Positions 10,805 through 22,239 of a stretch of 64,000 nt of DNA are shown piece after piece. The notes under the pieces are model-generated. The model saw only the letters and a program-made list of their open reading frames with translations, did no database searches and was not told the DNA's origin. Source of the DNA: Sweltsa coloradensis. Its lineage: Eukaryota; Arthropoda; Insecta; Plecoptera; Chloroperlidae. How positions within the stretch are numbered: the stretch's first letter is position 1; each line of letters opens with the position of its first letter. Where the stretch lies: NCBI GenBank assembly GCA_024449915.1, contig JAMZAV010001810.1, positions 1 to 64,000 on the forward strand. The letters run 5' to 3'. The position numbers and the translations under genes were made by a program.

Positions 10805-11914
10805 GAGAGCTCGCAACATAAAGTCTCCCCTCATAGGGTACATATGGTTTGACCATTGGAATAGAAGCGGAAATTCAAGTCAATTTCAAAAATGCGCGTC
10901 TTACAAGTCAACGTTGGGGCGTTTACCGTCAGACGCCCCCAAAGTGGGCCCCAAAAAAGGTCAAATCTGTCCTATTAAGTATACATGATTGAAACATAAA
11001 CAAAATTATAGAAGAAGTTAGCCCAAAAATGAATTCACTCGTCAGACGGGCTGCGTTGGGCCGTTGACCCGTCACATGCCCCCAAAGTGGCCCCCCCACA
11101 AAAGGTCAAATCTGCCCCTATTAAGTATACATGATTGAAACATAAGAAAATTATAGAAAAAGTTAGCCCAAAAATGAATATCACTCGTCAGACGGGCTGC
11201 GATGGGCCGTTGACCCGTCAGACGCCCCCAAAGTGGGCCCCAAAAAAGGTCAACTCTGCCCTCATAAGGTATATATGATTCAAACATACGTCATTTTATA
11301 GAAAAAGTTACCAGGAAAACGAATATCACTCGTCAGACGAGCTGCGTTGGGGCTTTGACCCGTTAGGTATAACCTCCAAAGTGTGCCCCCAAAGATGTCG
11401 AATCTGCCCTTAAGACTGTTTGCCAAGCTCGGGCTATCTTTTTTTACAATGATAAATGCCCTTTTAACAACACGCTTGATCGTTATATCCAGCTTATTTC
11501 ACATACAGAACGTACCTTTTTTAACCTTAAATTTTCATCCAAAAATCTGCATTTTTGGGAGGCTGTTCAGAAAGGATGAGCGTGTGTCGCTATCTAAGCA
11601 CATTTTGAGATTTCAAATAATTGTCTCCTACACAAAATTGGTAAATTACTACAAATTAACAGTTTGGTGTCTTATTTACGGTCAGTTAATAAGAAAAGTG
11701 AGCAATATTTGGAAAATGTGCCTAGATACCCCTTATAACACATTCTTTCTTAACACTTTAGTGCAAAGTAAAACCCGATAGGACCAACGATAGAGCTTCC
11801 AAGTGATCCAGACTTGACCTCTGCGCTCTGCGTCAAAGCCTGGTTTTCTCGAGCTTAGCCACCTTGGATTTATTGTATAGGCAACTACATAGACAGAAAT
11901 TTAAAAAAAAATCC

Positions 11915-11917
<3 letters not shown>

Positions 11918-11953
<36 letters not shown>

Positions 11954-11978
11954 GAGAGAGAGGAGAGAGAGAGAGAGA
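11918..11978. repeat. (GA)n microsatellite
   Basis: GA dinucleotide run with two small interruptions inside the core of the foldback element. Confidence 0.95.
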
Positions 11979-11987
11979 TGTTAAATA

Positions 11988-12113
11988 AAGACCAAGATGG
12001 TTCCTGGATGATCTGTACCCTTTGTCACTTGATGAGATTATGCAATGCGATTTAGAAGTAAGATTAGAGGATTTCGATGAGGATGATGACATAGATGTTT
12101 CGGAAGCAGCGTA
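11988..12113 (+). other. Short reading frame with acidic C-terminus in foldback core
   Basis: After a TAA, a frame reads R-P-R-W-F-L-D-D-L-Y-P-L-S-L-D-E-I-M and ends in an acidic stretch (D-E-D-D-D-I-D-V-S-E-A-A) before TAA at 12111-12113. There is no family match I can name. It may be the last exon or tail of a lost element gene, or chance. Confidence 0.25.
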
Positions 12114-13739
12114 ACATGATGTAAATATTATTAAATGTGATAACAGTTTTTTATTTATTCTAATCCTCAATTGTCTTTTAACTTATGAAAAGTATTTGCA
12201 TGTTTCAACGCATGTAAAAGATTATTACGTATGTTATGATATGATGATGATTACTAATAAATGTTAAAGCGTACAAGCGTACAGTGATTACGAATGTGAT
12301 AGAAAGTTTTGATATTTGAAGTTAATTATACCAAACCAATTTATATATTCTAATCTTCAATTGTTTGTAACTTATATAAACTACTTGTATGACAAATTCT
12401 TACTTGTGATTTTGTGATGATTACTTCTGAAGATTACTGTGATAAAAAGTTGAAACATACGGTGATAACGAATATATGGAAGTTTTGATGTTTGGAGACA
12501 TACCAATTGATATATTCTAACCCTCAATTGTTTGTAACTTATGATTACTATGATATGATTACTTATGTGATAAAATTAATGGATTGTCAATGATTTTCTT
12601 GTATCGTTATACAATATGCAATAGTTTAAGCGATATACTTAATAGGCAGAATCCGTATAGTATCATGTAACAAGTAGTAAATTAAACACAACTCTTCATT
12701 TGTAAAAAAAAAATTAAATTAAAACACTCTTTACAGTTTAAACCCCAAACCCTAAACCCAATACATACACAATAATTAATTATATAATTACCATTAAAAA
12801 AAGTATAACATGTCTTCCTGATTTATTCATCGATCTAGATTCTAGATATTCCAAAAAAAATTTTAAAAATGGTAATTTCAGGGCTCAATGACCCAAAATA
12901 AGCGAAACCATCATGACTACATAATATTATCGCACAAATCCGATTGAATCCAACATAATTTCGTAAGTATTCGAGACAAAACCCTTTTTTTAAAACTTTT
13001 TTTTTTTGGGGGGGGGGGGGGCAAGTGGCGGGTAAGGGCCCCACACAGCCAGGCTGACGAGGGATATTCTTTTCCGTGGTAAATTTTTCTATAAAATGCC
13101 GTATTATTTAATCATGTTTTCTTATTGAGGGCAGATTTGACTTTTTTTGGGGGGCCACTTTGGGGGCATCTGACGGGTCAACGGCCCAACGTAGCCCGTC
13201 TGACGAGTGATATTTATTTTTGGGCTAACTTCTTCTATAATTTTTCTTATGTTTCAATCATGTATACTTAATAGGGGCAGATTTGACCTTTTTTGGGGGG
13301 GCCACTTTGGGGGCATCTGACGGGTCCCAAAGGCCCAACGCAGCCCGTCTGACGAAAGATATTCGATTTTCTAGTAATTTTCTTTATAAAATGACGTATG
13401 TTTGAATCATGTATACCTTATGAGGGCAGAGTTGACCTTTTTTGGGGCCCACTTTGGGGGCGTCTGACGGGTCAACGGTCCATCGCAGCCCGTCTGACGA
13501 GTGATATTCATTTTTGGGCTAACTTCTTCTATAATTTTGCTTATGTTTCAATCATGTATACTTAATAGGGGCAGATTTGACCTTTTTTGGGGCCCACTTT
13601 GGGGGCGTCTGACGGGTAAACGCCCCAACGTTGACTTGTAAGACGCGCATTTTTGAAAATGACATGAATTTCGGCTTCTATTCCAATGGTTAAACCATAT
13701 GTACCCTATGAGGGGAGACTTTATGTTGCGAGCTCTTGG

Positions 13740-13892
13740 ACTAAACGTCAAAAGCCCTGTAACGGTAACGCATGTGGTAAATGTTTGACTTTTTTCTAGC
13801 TTAACCTCAAAATGTAATGGATTTTTGTGAAAATAATACATGTATAATGTGTAGCTCATTTAATTATCTTTCTAATGATACATTTAAACTTA
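13740..13892. other. Short unassigned gap
   Basis: Nothing recognised between the foldback element and the next Helentron-like copy. Confidence 0.4.
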
Positions 13893-14551
13893 CTAGGAAA
13901 ACGTTCAAAGTCCCGCCGCGTTGATGGATGAGCTTTTTTAAAGTTTTTAGTTTGCGTAGGATATCTTTACTTTTGCAAGTGCTTTGTTTTGCTGCCTACG
14001 CATTGAAGGTGATTGTTGTCAAGTTTCTATTGTTTCTTGTCAATTGGTATTATTTACCATACAAAACTTATATTAAAAGCTTTATTTCTATGGATTCTGG
14101 CTAACTTTTTCAACTTTTTCTTTCAAAAGATACTACATCACCATATAACCTTAATATCCATTTATAATTTGAACGTTTTAGCCTCACCCGTTTGGTCAGA
14201 ATTGGCCCAAATGGCACGAACATATCGCACAAAAAATCACAATACTTATATTAAAAGCTTTATTTCTATAGATTCTGGCTAACTTTTTCAACTTTTTCTT
14301 TCACAAGGTACTACATCACCATAACCTTAATGTTTATATATAATATGAACGTTGTAGCCCCACCCGTTTGGTCAAAATTGGCCCAAATGGCACGAAAATA
14401 TCGCATTAAGGTCCTGTCAAATTTTCATTAAGATCGCATATGCCGTTTGCCCGGTAGAGAGCGAACAAACAGACAAAAATACAAAAAAAAAAAAAAAAAG
14501 CTTAATTTTTTTGGGGGTCAGTGAAATTGAAGTCTTCGTTTCGCTCTTCCA
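13893..14551 (-). mobile_element. Helentron-like family A, copy 5
   Basis: On the minus strand the 3' end is complete (GCTCATCCATCAACGCGGCG, GGACTTTGAACG, TTTTCCTAG) and abuts A-T-rich flank. The 5' end is TGGAAGAGCGAAACGAAG, with one substitution from GGATGAGCG. The word ACATCACCATA occurs near 14132 and again near 14311, in a duplicated segment like that of copy 4. Confidence 0.8.
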
Positions 14552-15560
14552 AAAATCTGTAAAATACTCTACAGATATGAGTTCCAGTTTTAATTGACGG
14601 CGGCCATTTTGTTTTTGCCAAGGGAAGTTCTTATCAAAAAATCTAAATCGGGACCTTTAAAATTGTTTATCTATGGTTCGTTATGAATTGATTGCACTAC
14701 ATTCATATATTTTTCACTAAATGTGCCTGACAAACTGGTTTGATACAAAACAGATACTAAACATTTACTCAATAATAAGATTTCCTTGAAAATGATAAAT
14801 ATGTCATTCTAAGGTTGCCTTTAAAGTGGGTTAAATGCTTTTATAGATATATGAGTTACAACGATAAATGACGGCAGCCATCTTTTTTTTGTCAAGGGAA
14901 GGTCTTAGCCTTAAAGCGTAATTTTCACCGCTAAAACTAAATAAGTATAATGTTCACAACGAATCGATTGATATTGCAGCTGTTTCAATAAAACTGCCAC
15001 GACAATATGAGTTGATACATCAAGAACAATGCTAGTGGCATATACTCATCTCAACACGTCGTCGCTCGAATACATAATCTATGGTTATATTTGTCAGAAT
15101 ATAAAAAAACACTGTCTCATTAAAAACACGAATAAATAGCATATTAAAAATACAAAAGTAATTAAAAAAGCCCTTTTCACATACTATAGATATTTGCACC
15201 AAAACTTCATTGTAATAACGAGTGCGGTAAAAAGTATATAAGTTTTTGTAATGTAACCATAAAAATTATTGGATATAAGTTATGTGAAAATGGTAAATGC
15301 ATAATTTGTAACCCTTTTAATTACCTTTCTTAAGGTTTCTTAAATTAAATTCGGTCAGCTACTTTTATAGATATATGAGCAGCAGTTTTAATTGACAGCG
15401 GCCATCTTATTTTTAAAATGGTGGGTCTCAGTCAACAAATCAAGATCGGTGCTATTACAATTATCAATCTACGGTTTAATACGAATCGATTGATACCACT
15501 TACAGCTGTTTCGCTAAAACTGCCACGGGACCATGTTTTTATACATTATGCTCCGATACT
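14552..15560. repeat. Diverged internal repeats upstream of the receptor exon
   Basis: Three diverged copies of a unit with TAATTGACGGCGGCCAT-like sequence and AAGGGAAG occur near 14595, 14870 and 15392. Blocks around AACGAATCGATTGAT recur near 14957 and 15480. Non-coding; origin unknown. Confidence 0.45.
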
Positions 15561-15582
15561 AATTGTGGTAACTTTTTGTTGT

Positions 15583-15753
15583 TCCAGCAGTCGTCGTATT
15601 CGTCTCGAACTGTTCTAAAGACAATTTTGAATAATGCATCCGCGAACGTTTTCCCGTTCTATGGCGTTCGTTTGTGCTGGTGTGTTGCTGTGCACTTCTG
15701 GAGGAATGTTGGCCTATTTCTGGCCAAGCATTTTCAAATACATCGTGGCAACG
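15583..15753 (+). CDS. Class B scavenger receptor (CD36 family), first coding exon
   Basis: Coding runs 15634-15753 (40 codons). The ATG at 15634 is preceded in frame by TGA at 15628-15630, which fixes it as the first possible start. The protein begins with a 9-residue basic tail (M-H-P-R-T-F-S-R-S), then a hydrophobic helix of about 25 residues containing C-A-G-V-L-L-C, then W-P-S-I-F-K-Y-I-V-A-T. This is the N-terminal topology of CD36/SR-BI/LIMP-2 proteins, which span the membrane twice and bind lipoproteins and lipids. The donor is ACG|GTAAGT at 15754, phase 0. A pyrimidine stretch with TTCCAG at 15582-15587 could be a 3' splice site, implying an upstream untranslated exon. Spacing from P-S-I-F-K to the exon 2 motif equals that of SR-BI (30 residues, from memory), so SR-BI is the nearest subfamily guess. 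The two cysteines could be palmitoylated, as in relatives (inference). Confidence 0.75.
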
Positions 15754-16123
15754 GTAAGTTCAAACTTATTTTATTATTTATAGTTTACTTTTTACGTGTT
15801 TATCTTCGACAACAGGTGTCAGCAAAAACAACAATCAAAATCATTAAATGCACGAACAAGTTTAATAAAATTACGAAGTTATTTTTAAATTAAACAATTG
15901 TACTAAATTGAAAACCCAAGATGGATTAAAACATAATAGAACATAGAAAGTATAAAGATAAATAAACCTATGGTAATTTATTCAAACCCCAGTGAAAAGA
16001 TGATACCTTTCTTTTTATATATCTTAAGTCCAAAACATCTTATCCGCTCTCTTCCAATACGCCACCTCAAACTTTCAACAAGAAAATAAAAAATAAAAAT
16101 ATACTAAATAGCATTATTATTAT

Positions 16124-16228
16124 AGCTTTGGTTTACTGTCCCCCACTGGAAATCAGTTATATGACAGAGTGGGTAGACTCTAAACACAAATTTATTATTT
16201 ATTTTATTTTATTTTATTTTGTTTATTC
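16124..16228 (+). mobile_element. SINE S1, 3' fragment
   Basis: Matches the last part of the full copy at 9341-9756: TTTACTGTCCCCCACTGG, ATCAGTTATATGACAGAG, TGGGTAGACTCTAAA, then a TTTTA-rich tail. The tRNA-like head is missing. Confidence 0.75.
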
Positions 16229-16251
16229 AACCTTGGCTCCCATCGGCCGAT

Positions 16252-17358
16252 CCTCTGCGCTGAACGTTGACACACGTTTCGCTCGTGATAGTAAAACCAC
16301 CTATGACGATGACTTCATGCTATGCGGAAAACAAACATAATAAATTAATCTAGCGTGTCTCACCAATCCAGTAATTCAGAATGAAATATTGAAGATTGGA
16401 CTCAAAATGAAAAGATCGTAGATTTCACATGAGTCGTATCTGTTTTTCTGTTTTCTCCTCTGCGCTGAACGTTTGACACACGTTTCGCTCGTGATAGTAA
16501 AACCACCTATGACGATGACTTCATGCTATGCGGAAAAATAAACATAATAAATTAATCTAGCGTGTCTCACCAATCCCAGTAATTCAGAATGAAATATTGA
16601 GATTGGACTCAAAATGAAAAGATCGTAGATTTCACATGAGTCGCTATCAGCTTTCTGTTTTCTCCTCTGCGCTGAACGTTGACACACGTTTCGCTCGTGA
16701 TAGTAAAACCACCTATGACGATGACTTCATGCTATGCGGAAAACAAACATAATAAATTAATCTAGCGTGTCTCACCAATCCCATTAATTCAGAATGAAAT
16801 ATTGAAGTCTGGACTCAAAATGAAAAGATCGTAGATTTCACATGAGTCGTATCTGCTTTCTGTTTTCTCCTCTGCGCTGAACGTTGACACACGTTTCGCA
16901 CGTGATAGGAAAACCACCTATGACGATGACTTCATGCTATGCGGAAAATAAACATAATAAATTAATCTAGCGTGTCTCACACAATCCAGTAATTCAGAAT
17001 GAAATATTGAAGATTGGACTCAAAATGAAAAGATCGTAGATTTCACATGAGTCGTATCTGCTTTCTGTTTTCTCCTCTGCGCTGAACGTTGACACACGTT
17101 TCGCACGTGATAGGAAAACCACCTATGACGATGACTTCATGCTAGGCGGAAAACAAAATTAATCTAGCGTGTCTCACCAATCCCATTAATTCAGAATGAA
17201 ATATTGAAGTCTGGACTCAAAATGAAAAGATCGTAGATTTCACATGAGTCGTATCTGCTTTCTGTTTTCTCCTCTGCGCTGAACGTTGACACACGTTTCG
17301 CACGTGATAGGAAAACCACCTATGACGATGACTTCACGCTAGGCGGAAAACAAACATA
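16252..17358. repeat. 206-bp satellite array, about 5.4 units before interruption
   Basis: The unit starts CTCTGCGCTGAACGTTGACA and contains ACCTATGACGATGACTTCAT, TAATCTAGCGTGTCTCACC and TTTCACATGAGTCG. It recurs at about 16253, 16457, 16665, 16869, 17075 and 17272. Units differ by point changes and small indels; one lacks the ACATAATAA block. The sixth unit is interrupted at 17358 by the element at 17359-19049 and resumes at 19050-19177. Confidence 0.92.
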
Positions 17359-17989
17359 CACTGTAAGGAAATTCGCCGTATGATCTACAATTATGTTATT
17401 GGCAAGAGGAGCTGCCAACCATATAATGGTAGATGTACACATACGTGCTATGAACAATCTACTACACCTGAATGCTAGAAAGTCCCTCCAATAATGGTAG
17501 ATCTCCAGTCCCATTTTAGTCACCTATGATATGTATTATGAGCAAACCACTCTCACATAACTGTAGATCATTTGTTCCGTTGTAGTCAAACGTACTATTC
17601 TTGTGAGTGAACTACACTCACATAATTGTAGATCGTATGTTTCGTTTCAGTAAACGTTATTTACATCGTGCACAGCCTTCCCTTATATAATTGTAGCTTG
17701 CTAGTTCCGTTATAGTCAAAACATAGTTTTCTTGTGAGCGAACTACACTCACATAATTGTAGATCATTCGTTCCTTTAGTCAAACGCATAATTGTCTAAG
17801 CGCCTGTAACGCGATCTAGGAGCAAATAAGCAAACTAAAAAATTAGATTTATTTAATCATTTAATTATTGTATTTAGTACTATTTCAAATAATATATTTC
17901 CTTCAGCAATCGATCATCTGTAAATGAATACATAGCACATGTTAATTTGACACGATTATAAAGTTACAAGATTTTTCATGGTGATTCGA

Positions 17990-18060
17990 ACTCGATCCAA
18001 CAGGTACACTCCAACTGTAAGCAAAGACTCAGACCGTTACGCCACAGAAGACGCTGAGTA
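17990..18060 (-). repeat. tRNA-like segment inside the CACTA-like element
   Basis: The minus strand reads TGGCGTAACGGTCTGAG (A-box-like) and ATCGAGTTCGAATCACC (B-box-like), 68 bp overall. The anticodon stem is not convincing. Probably a SINE head captured or inserted in the element. Confidence 0.45.
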
Positions 18061-18460
18061 CGAGAGGGAGTTTACCTCCTATAGATACAACAGCAAATCG
18101 ACGCAAATATCGTAGGCTTTGTGCACTTGCTCTGTGGCCTACCTTTATTAATATGCATGTATTATTATTGTGTTCTATAATTTAATCATATGGTTCAGTT
18201 CTTGCTAATAAGTAATAAGTATACGGTATTTTTTAATAGCTCAATGATTACATGGAAGCAGGAATTAATACTACACATTTGATGTATATGAGCATAACTT
18301 AATATATGCTCGGTGCTTTAGTCTTCAAACAAAGGGCTGCCTGTTGCGAAGCTCGATAATATGTCCGTGAGATTTATGTTTTATGTTTATGTTTTGTTTC
18401 ATTTATTTGTTATGAGTGCAAGGGTCAAAGACTTAAAGTGTTTCTCTTAGGTGCCAGATT

Positions 18461-18527
18461 TCAATGACCAGTTAGTGTTTGGTTTATTGGTAGGTTTAGA
18501 TGAAACCAAACACTAACTGGTCATTGA
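18461..18527. repeat. Perfect 25-bp inverted repeat
   Basis: Arms 18461-18485 and 18503-18527 (ends TCAATGACCAGTTAG and CTAACTGGTCATTGA) are exact reverse complements with a 17-bp loop. It lies inside the CACTA-like element. Confidence 0.85.
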
Positions 18528-18593
18528 TAAACCGGGCTTGAGCAATACGAATTGCCGTGATAAATAGGTTGAATGATACATTATTGTACATCA

Positions 18594-18840
18594 AACATCC
18601 ACATGCAGGTGATCTCTCGCACAAATATCGTGCTGTAACAATATGCTGCCTGCCAATTTACCCTCACAAAATGGGAGATTCACCTGCCGCGACAAGTAGT
18701 TGTTTTCGGGTAACATTATAGTACATATGCTATTCTCACATAAGTGATCTCTCGCAGAAATATCGTGCTGTAACAATATGCGGCCTGCGACTCTACCCTT
18801 TCAAAATGGGAGATTCACCGGCCTCCGTAAATAGGTAGTT
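18594..18840. repeat. Direct duplication inside the CACTA-like element
   Basis: Two copies of a segment of about 110-130 bp (from about 18600 and about 18740) share GTGATCTCTCGCA, AAATATCGTGCTGTAACAAT and AAAATGGGAGATTCACC. Confidence 0.85.
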
Positions 18841-19049
18841 GCTACTTAAGTTAACGTCGAATCTCGGCAGATTAATGTTAATCATCTCAAACTTTTGCGG
18901 TTCGCGTTCATTTTAAAACGGAAAACTGGATTCATTAATATATAATGGTAGTTCTACGGGTTATGAGAGTCTGAAGACGACTTCACCATTGCATAATTGT
19001 AGATTGTTGCCCTCGTATAATGGTAGATCACCCAAGATTTCTTAGAGTG

Positions 19050-19177
19050 TAATAAATTAATCTAGCGTGTCTCACCAATCCCATTAATTCAGAATGAAAT
19101 ATTGAAGTCTGGACTCAAAATGAAAAGATCGTAGATTTCACATGAGTCGCTATCAGCTTTCTGTTTTCTCCGGGTAA
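19050..19177. repeat. 206-bp satellite, remainder of the interrupted unit
   Basis: Continues the broken unit exactly where the element begins: AATAAATTAATCTAGCGTG through TTTCTGTTTTCTCC. Confidence 0.9.
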
Positions 19178-19225
19178 ATTGTTGTAACATATTTATGATA
19201 TTTCATGTGAACGAATATGTATCAA

Positions 19226-20090
19226 CTAGAAAAACGCTAAAGTCCCGTCGCGTTGATGGATGAGCTTTATAAAAATTTTAGTATGCGTGGGATCTCTTTA
19301 TTTCTTCAAGTTCTATTGCAAAATCAATTTTGTTAAATTAGAATAATTTTTATAAAGTACTAATTGCTAGGGTAATTGGATTGTCAAATATATGTAGGCC
19401 CGAAGATTGCTTTGTGAACGCATAGGTGGTTGTTGTCAAGTTTCTATAATTACTTGTTAATTATTATAATGTACCTAAAAAAACTCATATTAAAACCTTT
19501 ATTCTATAGATTCTGGTTATTTTTTTCAATGTTTTCTTTCATAAAGCAATACATAACCATTACCTTAATGTACATGTAAAATATGAACGTTGTAGCCTCA
19601 ACCGTTTGGTCAGAATCGGACCAAATGTCACGAAAATATCGCCCTTAAAATCGAAAAATCGTAAGAGTACGATATTCATAAGAAATATTTATTCGATTGA
19701 CCCAAAAATCATATCTTACATAAATTAATTGATTTCAAACGTTTCCATAAAGTTTCATCAAGATCGGAGTAATCGTTTGCCCGGACGCGGATCAAATATC
19801 ACTTAAATATCGCACTAAAAATCGAAAAAAATCGTTAAAGTACGATATTCATGAGAAATATTTCTTAGATAGTACCCAAAAACAATACAGGTCTAAGTTC
19901 AGAGATTTCGAAGGTCCCCTCCAATTTTCATCAAGATCGCATTATGCCATTTGCCCGGTAGAGAGCGAACAAACAGACAAAAAACTAACAAAAACAAAAC
20001 ACCCGAGCTATTTTTCTTGGGGTAACGTAAGTAAAAAGAAAAAAAAGAAAAAACACAAAGTGAAATTGAAGTCTTCGCTTCGCTCATCCA
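19226..20090 (-). mobile_element. Helentron-like family A, copy 6
   Basis: On the minus strand it starts TGGATGAGCGAAGCGAAG and ends with the subterminal GCTCATCCATCAACGCG, ACGGGACTTTAGCG and TTTTTCTAG, flanked by T. It carries the ACCGGGCAAA body, part of which (CGAAAAAAATCG, AGTACGATATTCATGAG) occurs twice. It lies just beyond the satellite. Confidence 0.82.
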
Positions 20091-22239
20091 ATAACTCGAT
20101 GTTTGCGTTCCTTAGAACCTCTTTTCAACTAAGTTGTTTTTAAACGCAAATTTCCGTATGGTATCCCAACGTTTAAACCGACTTGAACGCTGTGGTTATT
20201 TTTGTTAATCGTAGTTTAAACGATTTAATAGGTATTTTACGAATTGGAATTTATGTTATGGATGTTTAATTTGTCGACCTATAAGATTTAGATAAGATTC
20301 AATATAGAAGACAATAATATACACTGGCACAAAATCAAGAGTCACATACAAACTTAAAATAGAGGCGAGGTCACATATTGTGGAGTCAACACATTAATTG
20401 AGATTCCATTTCACTTCCTGGTCGGCAGTGGCGTAGCAAACGGGCCCGCAAGGAGGGGGTGGGGGGGGCGGCTAGGATTATGGGGGTCCAAATTGGCCTC
20501 AATAGAGTACGATTTGTCCGAGTCCTAAATCTGAATATACTGCGTTCCTCGAATGCTCAAACTATCAAGAATGCATGACACCCCAAGACGCAGAGTCGCC
20601 TTTATAATACCCAGACGAAGGGTTTTTCGAAAGCAAATGCATGAATGAAAGGAGTTGACAGAATATACAGGCTTCAGTAATTTACAAAGGGCTCCAAACT
20701 CCAGTATTTATAAAGTGCTTAGTGCATAATAATATAACGCATTATGTATAAATAAATAAGTGCATATTATAACGCATTATGTATATAGAACCTAGTGCAT
20801 ATTATAACGTATTATGCATAAAGAACCTAGTGCATATTTATAACGCATTATGTATAATTAAACCTAGTGCATATTATAATGCATTATGTATAAATAACCG
20901 TTCGTCTGTCAGATATTTTTTGGCAGAGTATGTTCTAGTTTAGTCCAATACATGGACAAGATAGTAGGGCGCATGTATATTGGGGGAGCCTCAAGCCACT
21001 ATGATCATAGAATGCCCGTCTATAGCGTATAGCCAAGCAAAAAGTCAAACTGTTCTTGCCCTTGTATCTGCGTCTGTGGCATTCATCAAGGGCATTGTGT
21101 CTGATGTATATTTAATAACTGGTATAAACTCAATGACACTTTGCTCTGCAAGAAGTGAGTGTTCTTTTGTGTTTAGAAGGCCGATTAGTGAATCACGACA
21201 TTCATCGTAACATGGCGTTGCGGAACCGCTTTGAAAAAATTGGGATTGCAGGAATAAACATCCAAGTCCGTTTCACGTAAAGGGTCTTGAACTGTAGGGA
21301 GTAGAATATATAAGTTATTCTAATTTTAAATGTAGTAAAGTTATTTATTCATGTGCACAATTTGCTATTTTCATAGTCAATAAAAAATATGGTACATAAA
21401 GATACAAAGAATGAAATTCAAGTTGACGACTCATTAATCTAACAGCCACAATTAATAACATATTATACAACCACACACATGCCACGACATTTTAAATACA
21501 TTTTCATTCACTGGTATCACTTTAAAAATAAACACTCAGCTTAATCATAGTACCAACATCAATCAACATGTTTAAACAAATACTCCCATCTCTAATAAAA
21601 TTAACGCTATGTTGGTCTAGGCTTGTACAACAATGTATGTAATGTACCTATCCTCTAACTTTTACATTATGTCCCAGAAGGACAATACTAAATTTGGTTT
21701 ACACAACATTTTGCTTTTTATTATATTGCAACATTTCTTTCTAAATTTTTTGAAGTCACCGATACTTTTAATTTCGTGGCAATCTATTGAACATTCGAAC
21801 ACCTCTAATATAAATTGAATTTTGTCCAAATGCACTATTTGACCTTTAACCAAAAATAAGCTTGTTGTTTCTTAAATACTAATTAATTAATTTTGAATTT
21901 TTTAGTACAAGTTTTTGAATGTTATATTTTTGTTATTGTATCCTTCTCTATCTGTTCCATCTTTTATTACTCATGATGAGGAACATAAACCGTAAAAACT
22001 GGATGATTTTGGAAGTATATTGTTTTTATTATTGTTCCCTTCAATCACACTAACGTAATTATCTTTGTTAACCTTCTATTTTTACAGGTGCTACCTTATC
22101 TAAGTTGTTATATTTTAGATACTTTTTATATCTCTGTATTGTTCATTTTTACTTGTGTAATTTAACAATTTTATATTGTTAACTGTTTCGTGCTAGGTGT
22201 GCAGAACAGCGTCACCAAGCTATAAAATACAAACTCTTT
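20091..22239. other. Intronic AT-rich DNA with one hAT-like end; no exon seen
   Basis: Contains CAGTGGCGTAGCAAACGGG near 20427 beside a G-run (the form of a hAT-type end, without a partner) and the minisatellite at 20715-20905. No open frame in it resembles CD36-family sequence. Confidence 0.5.
20715..20905. repeat. Minisatellite, about 46-bp unit
   Basis: About four to five units of GTGCATATTATAACGCATTA plus TGTATAAAGAACCTA, with unit lengths of about 40-47 bp. Very AT-rich. Confidence 0.85.

Larger units (their letters stand above)
10805..13739. mobile_element. Foldback-type transposon with long, internally repeated inverted arms
   Basis: The arms at 10805-11430 and 13040-13739 are inverted copies of each other. 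The outer ends match (GAGCTCGCAACATAAAGTC on the left; its reverse complement near 13720-13738). Each arm consists of units of 140-150 bp containing CAGACGGGCTGCG, GACCCGTCAGACGCCCCCAA and AAAGGTCAAATCTG. The 1.6-kb core (11431-13039) holds a GA repeat, G-runs and no transposase I can recognise. The structure matches Foldback/Galileo-like elements, whose TIRs are long and made of tandem subrepeats; assigning it to the P superfamily would be inference. Confidence 0.7.
17359..19049. mobile_element. CACTA-like non-autonomous transposon with TA target duplication
   Basis: The left end is CACTGTAAGGAAAT and the right end, reverse complemented, is CACTCTAAGAAAT. Flanks are TA at 17357-17358 and TA at 19050-19051; other satellite units read CAAACATAATAAATTAATC there, so one TA was duplicated. 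Both ends carry many copies of a CATAATTGTAGATC / TATAATGGTAGATC word (near 17375, 17421, 17490, 17556, 17617, 17675, 17748, 18945, 18995, 19017). CACTR termini, 2-3 bp duplications and dense subterminal repeats are known features of the CACTA (EnSpm) superfamily. No transposase is encoded. Confidence 0.75.

Noticed and set aside
11383..11781. 132-residue frame in the foldback element
   Set aside because: Hydrophobic and AT-driven; no motif, no splice context, no shared copy.
12738..12762. Telomere-like CCCTAAACCC words
   Set aside because: Only one or two repeats (AACCCTAAACCC) and the animal telomere repeat would be CCCTAA in long arrays.
16252..17358. CRISPR-like array
   Set aside because: Eukaryotic context, 206-bp units with no spacer-repeat alternation; ordinary satellite.
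20980..21210. 76-residue frame as a possible receptor exon
   Set aside because: No CD36-family residues and no fitting splice sites.
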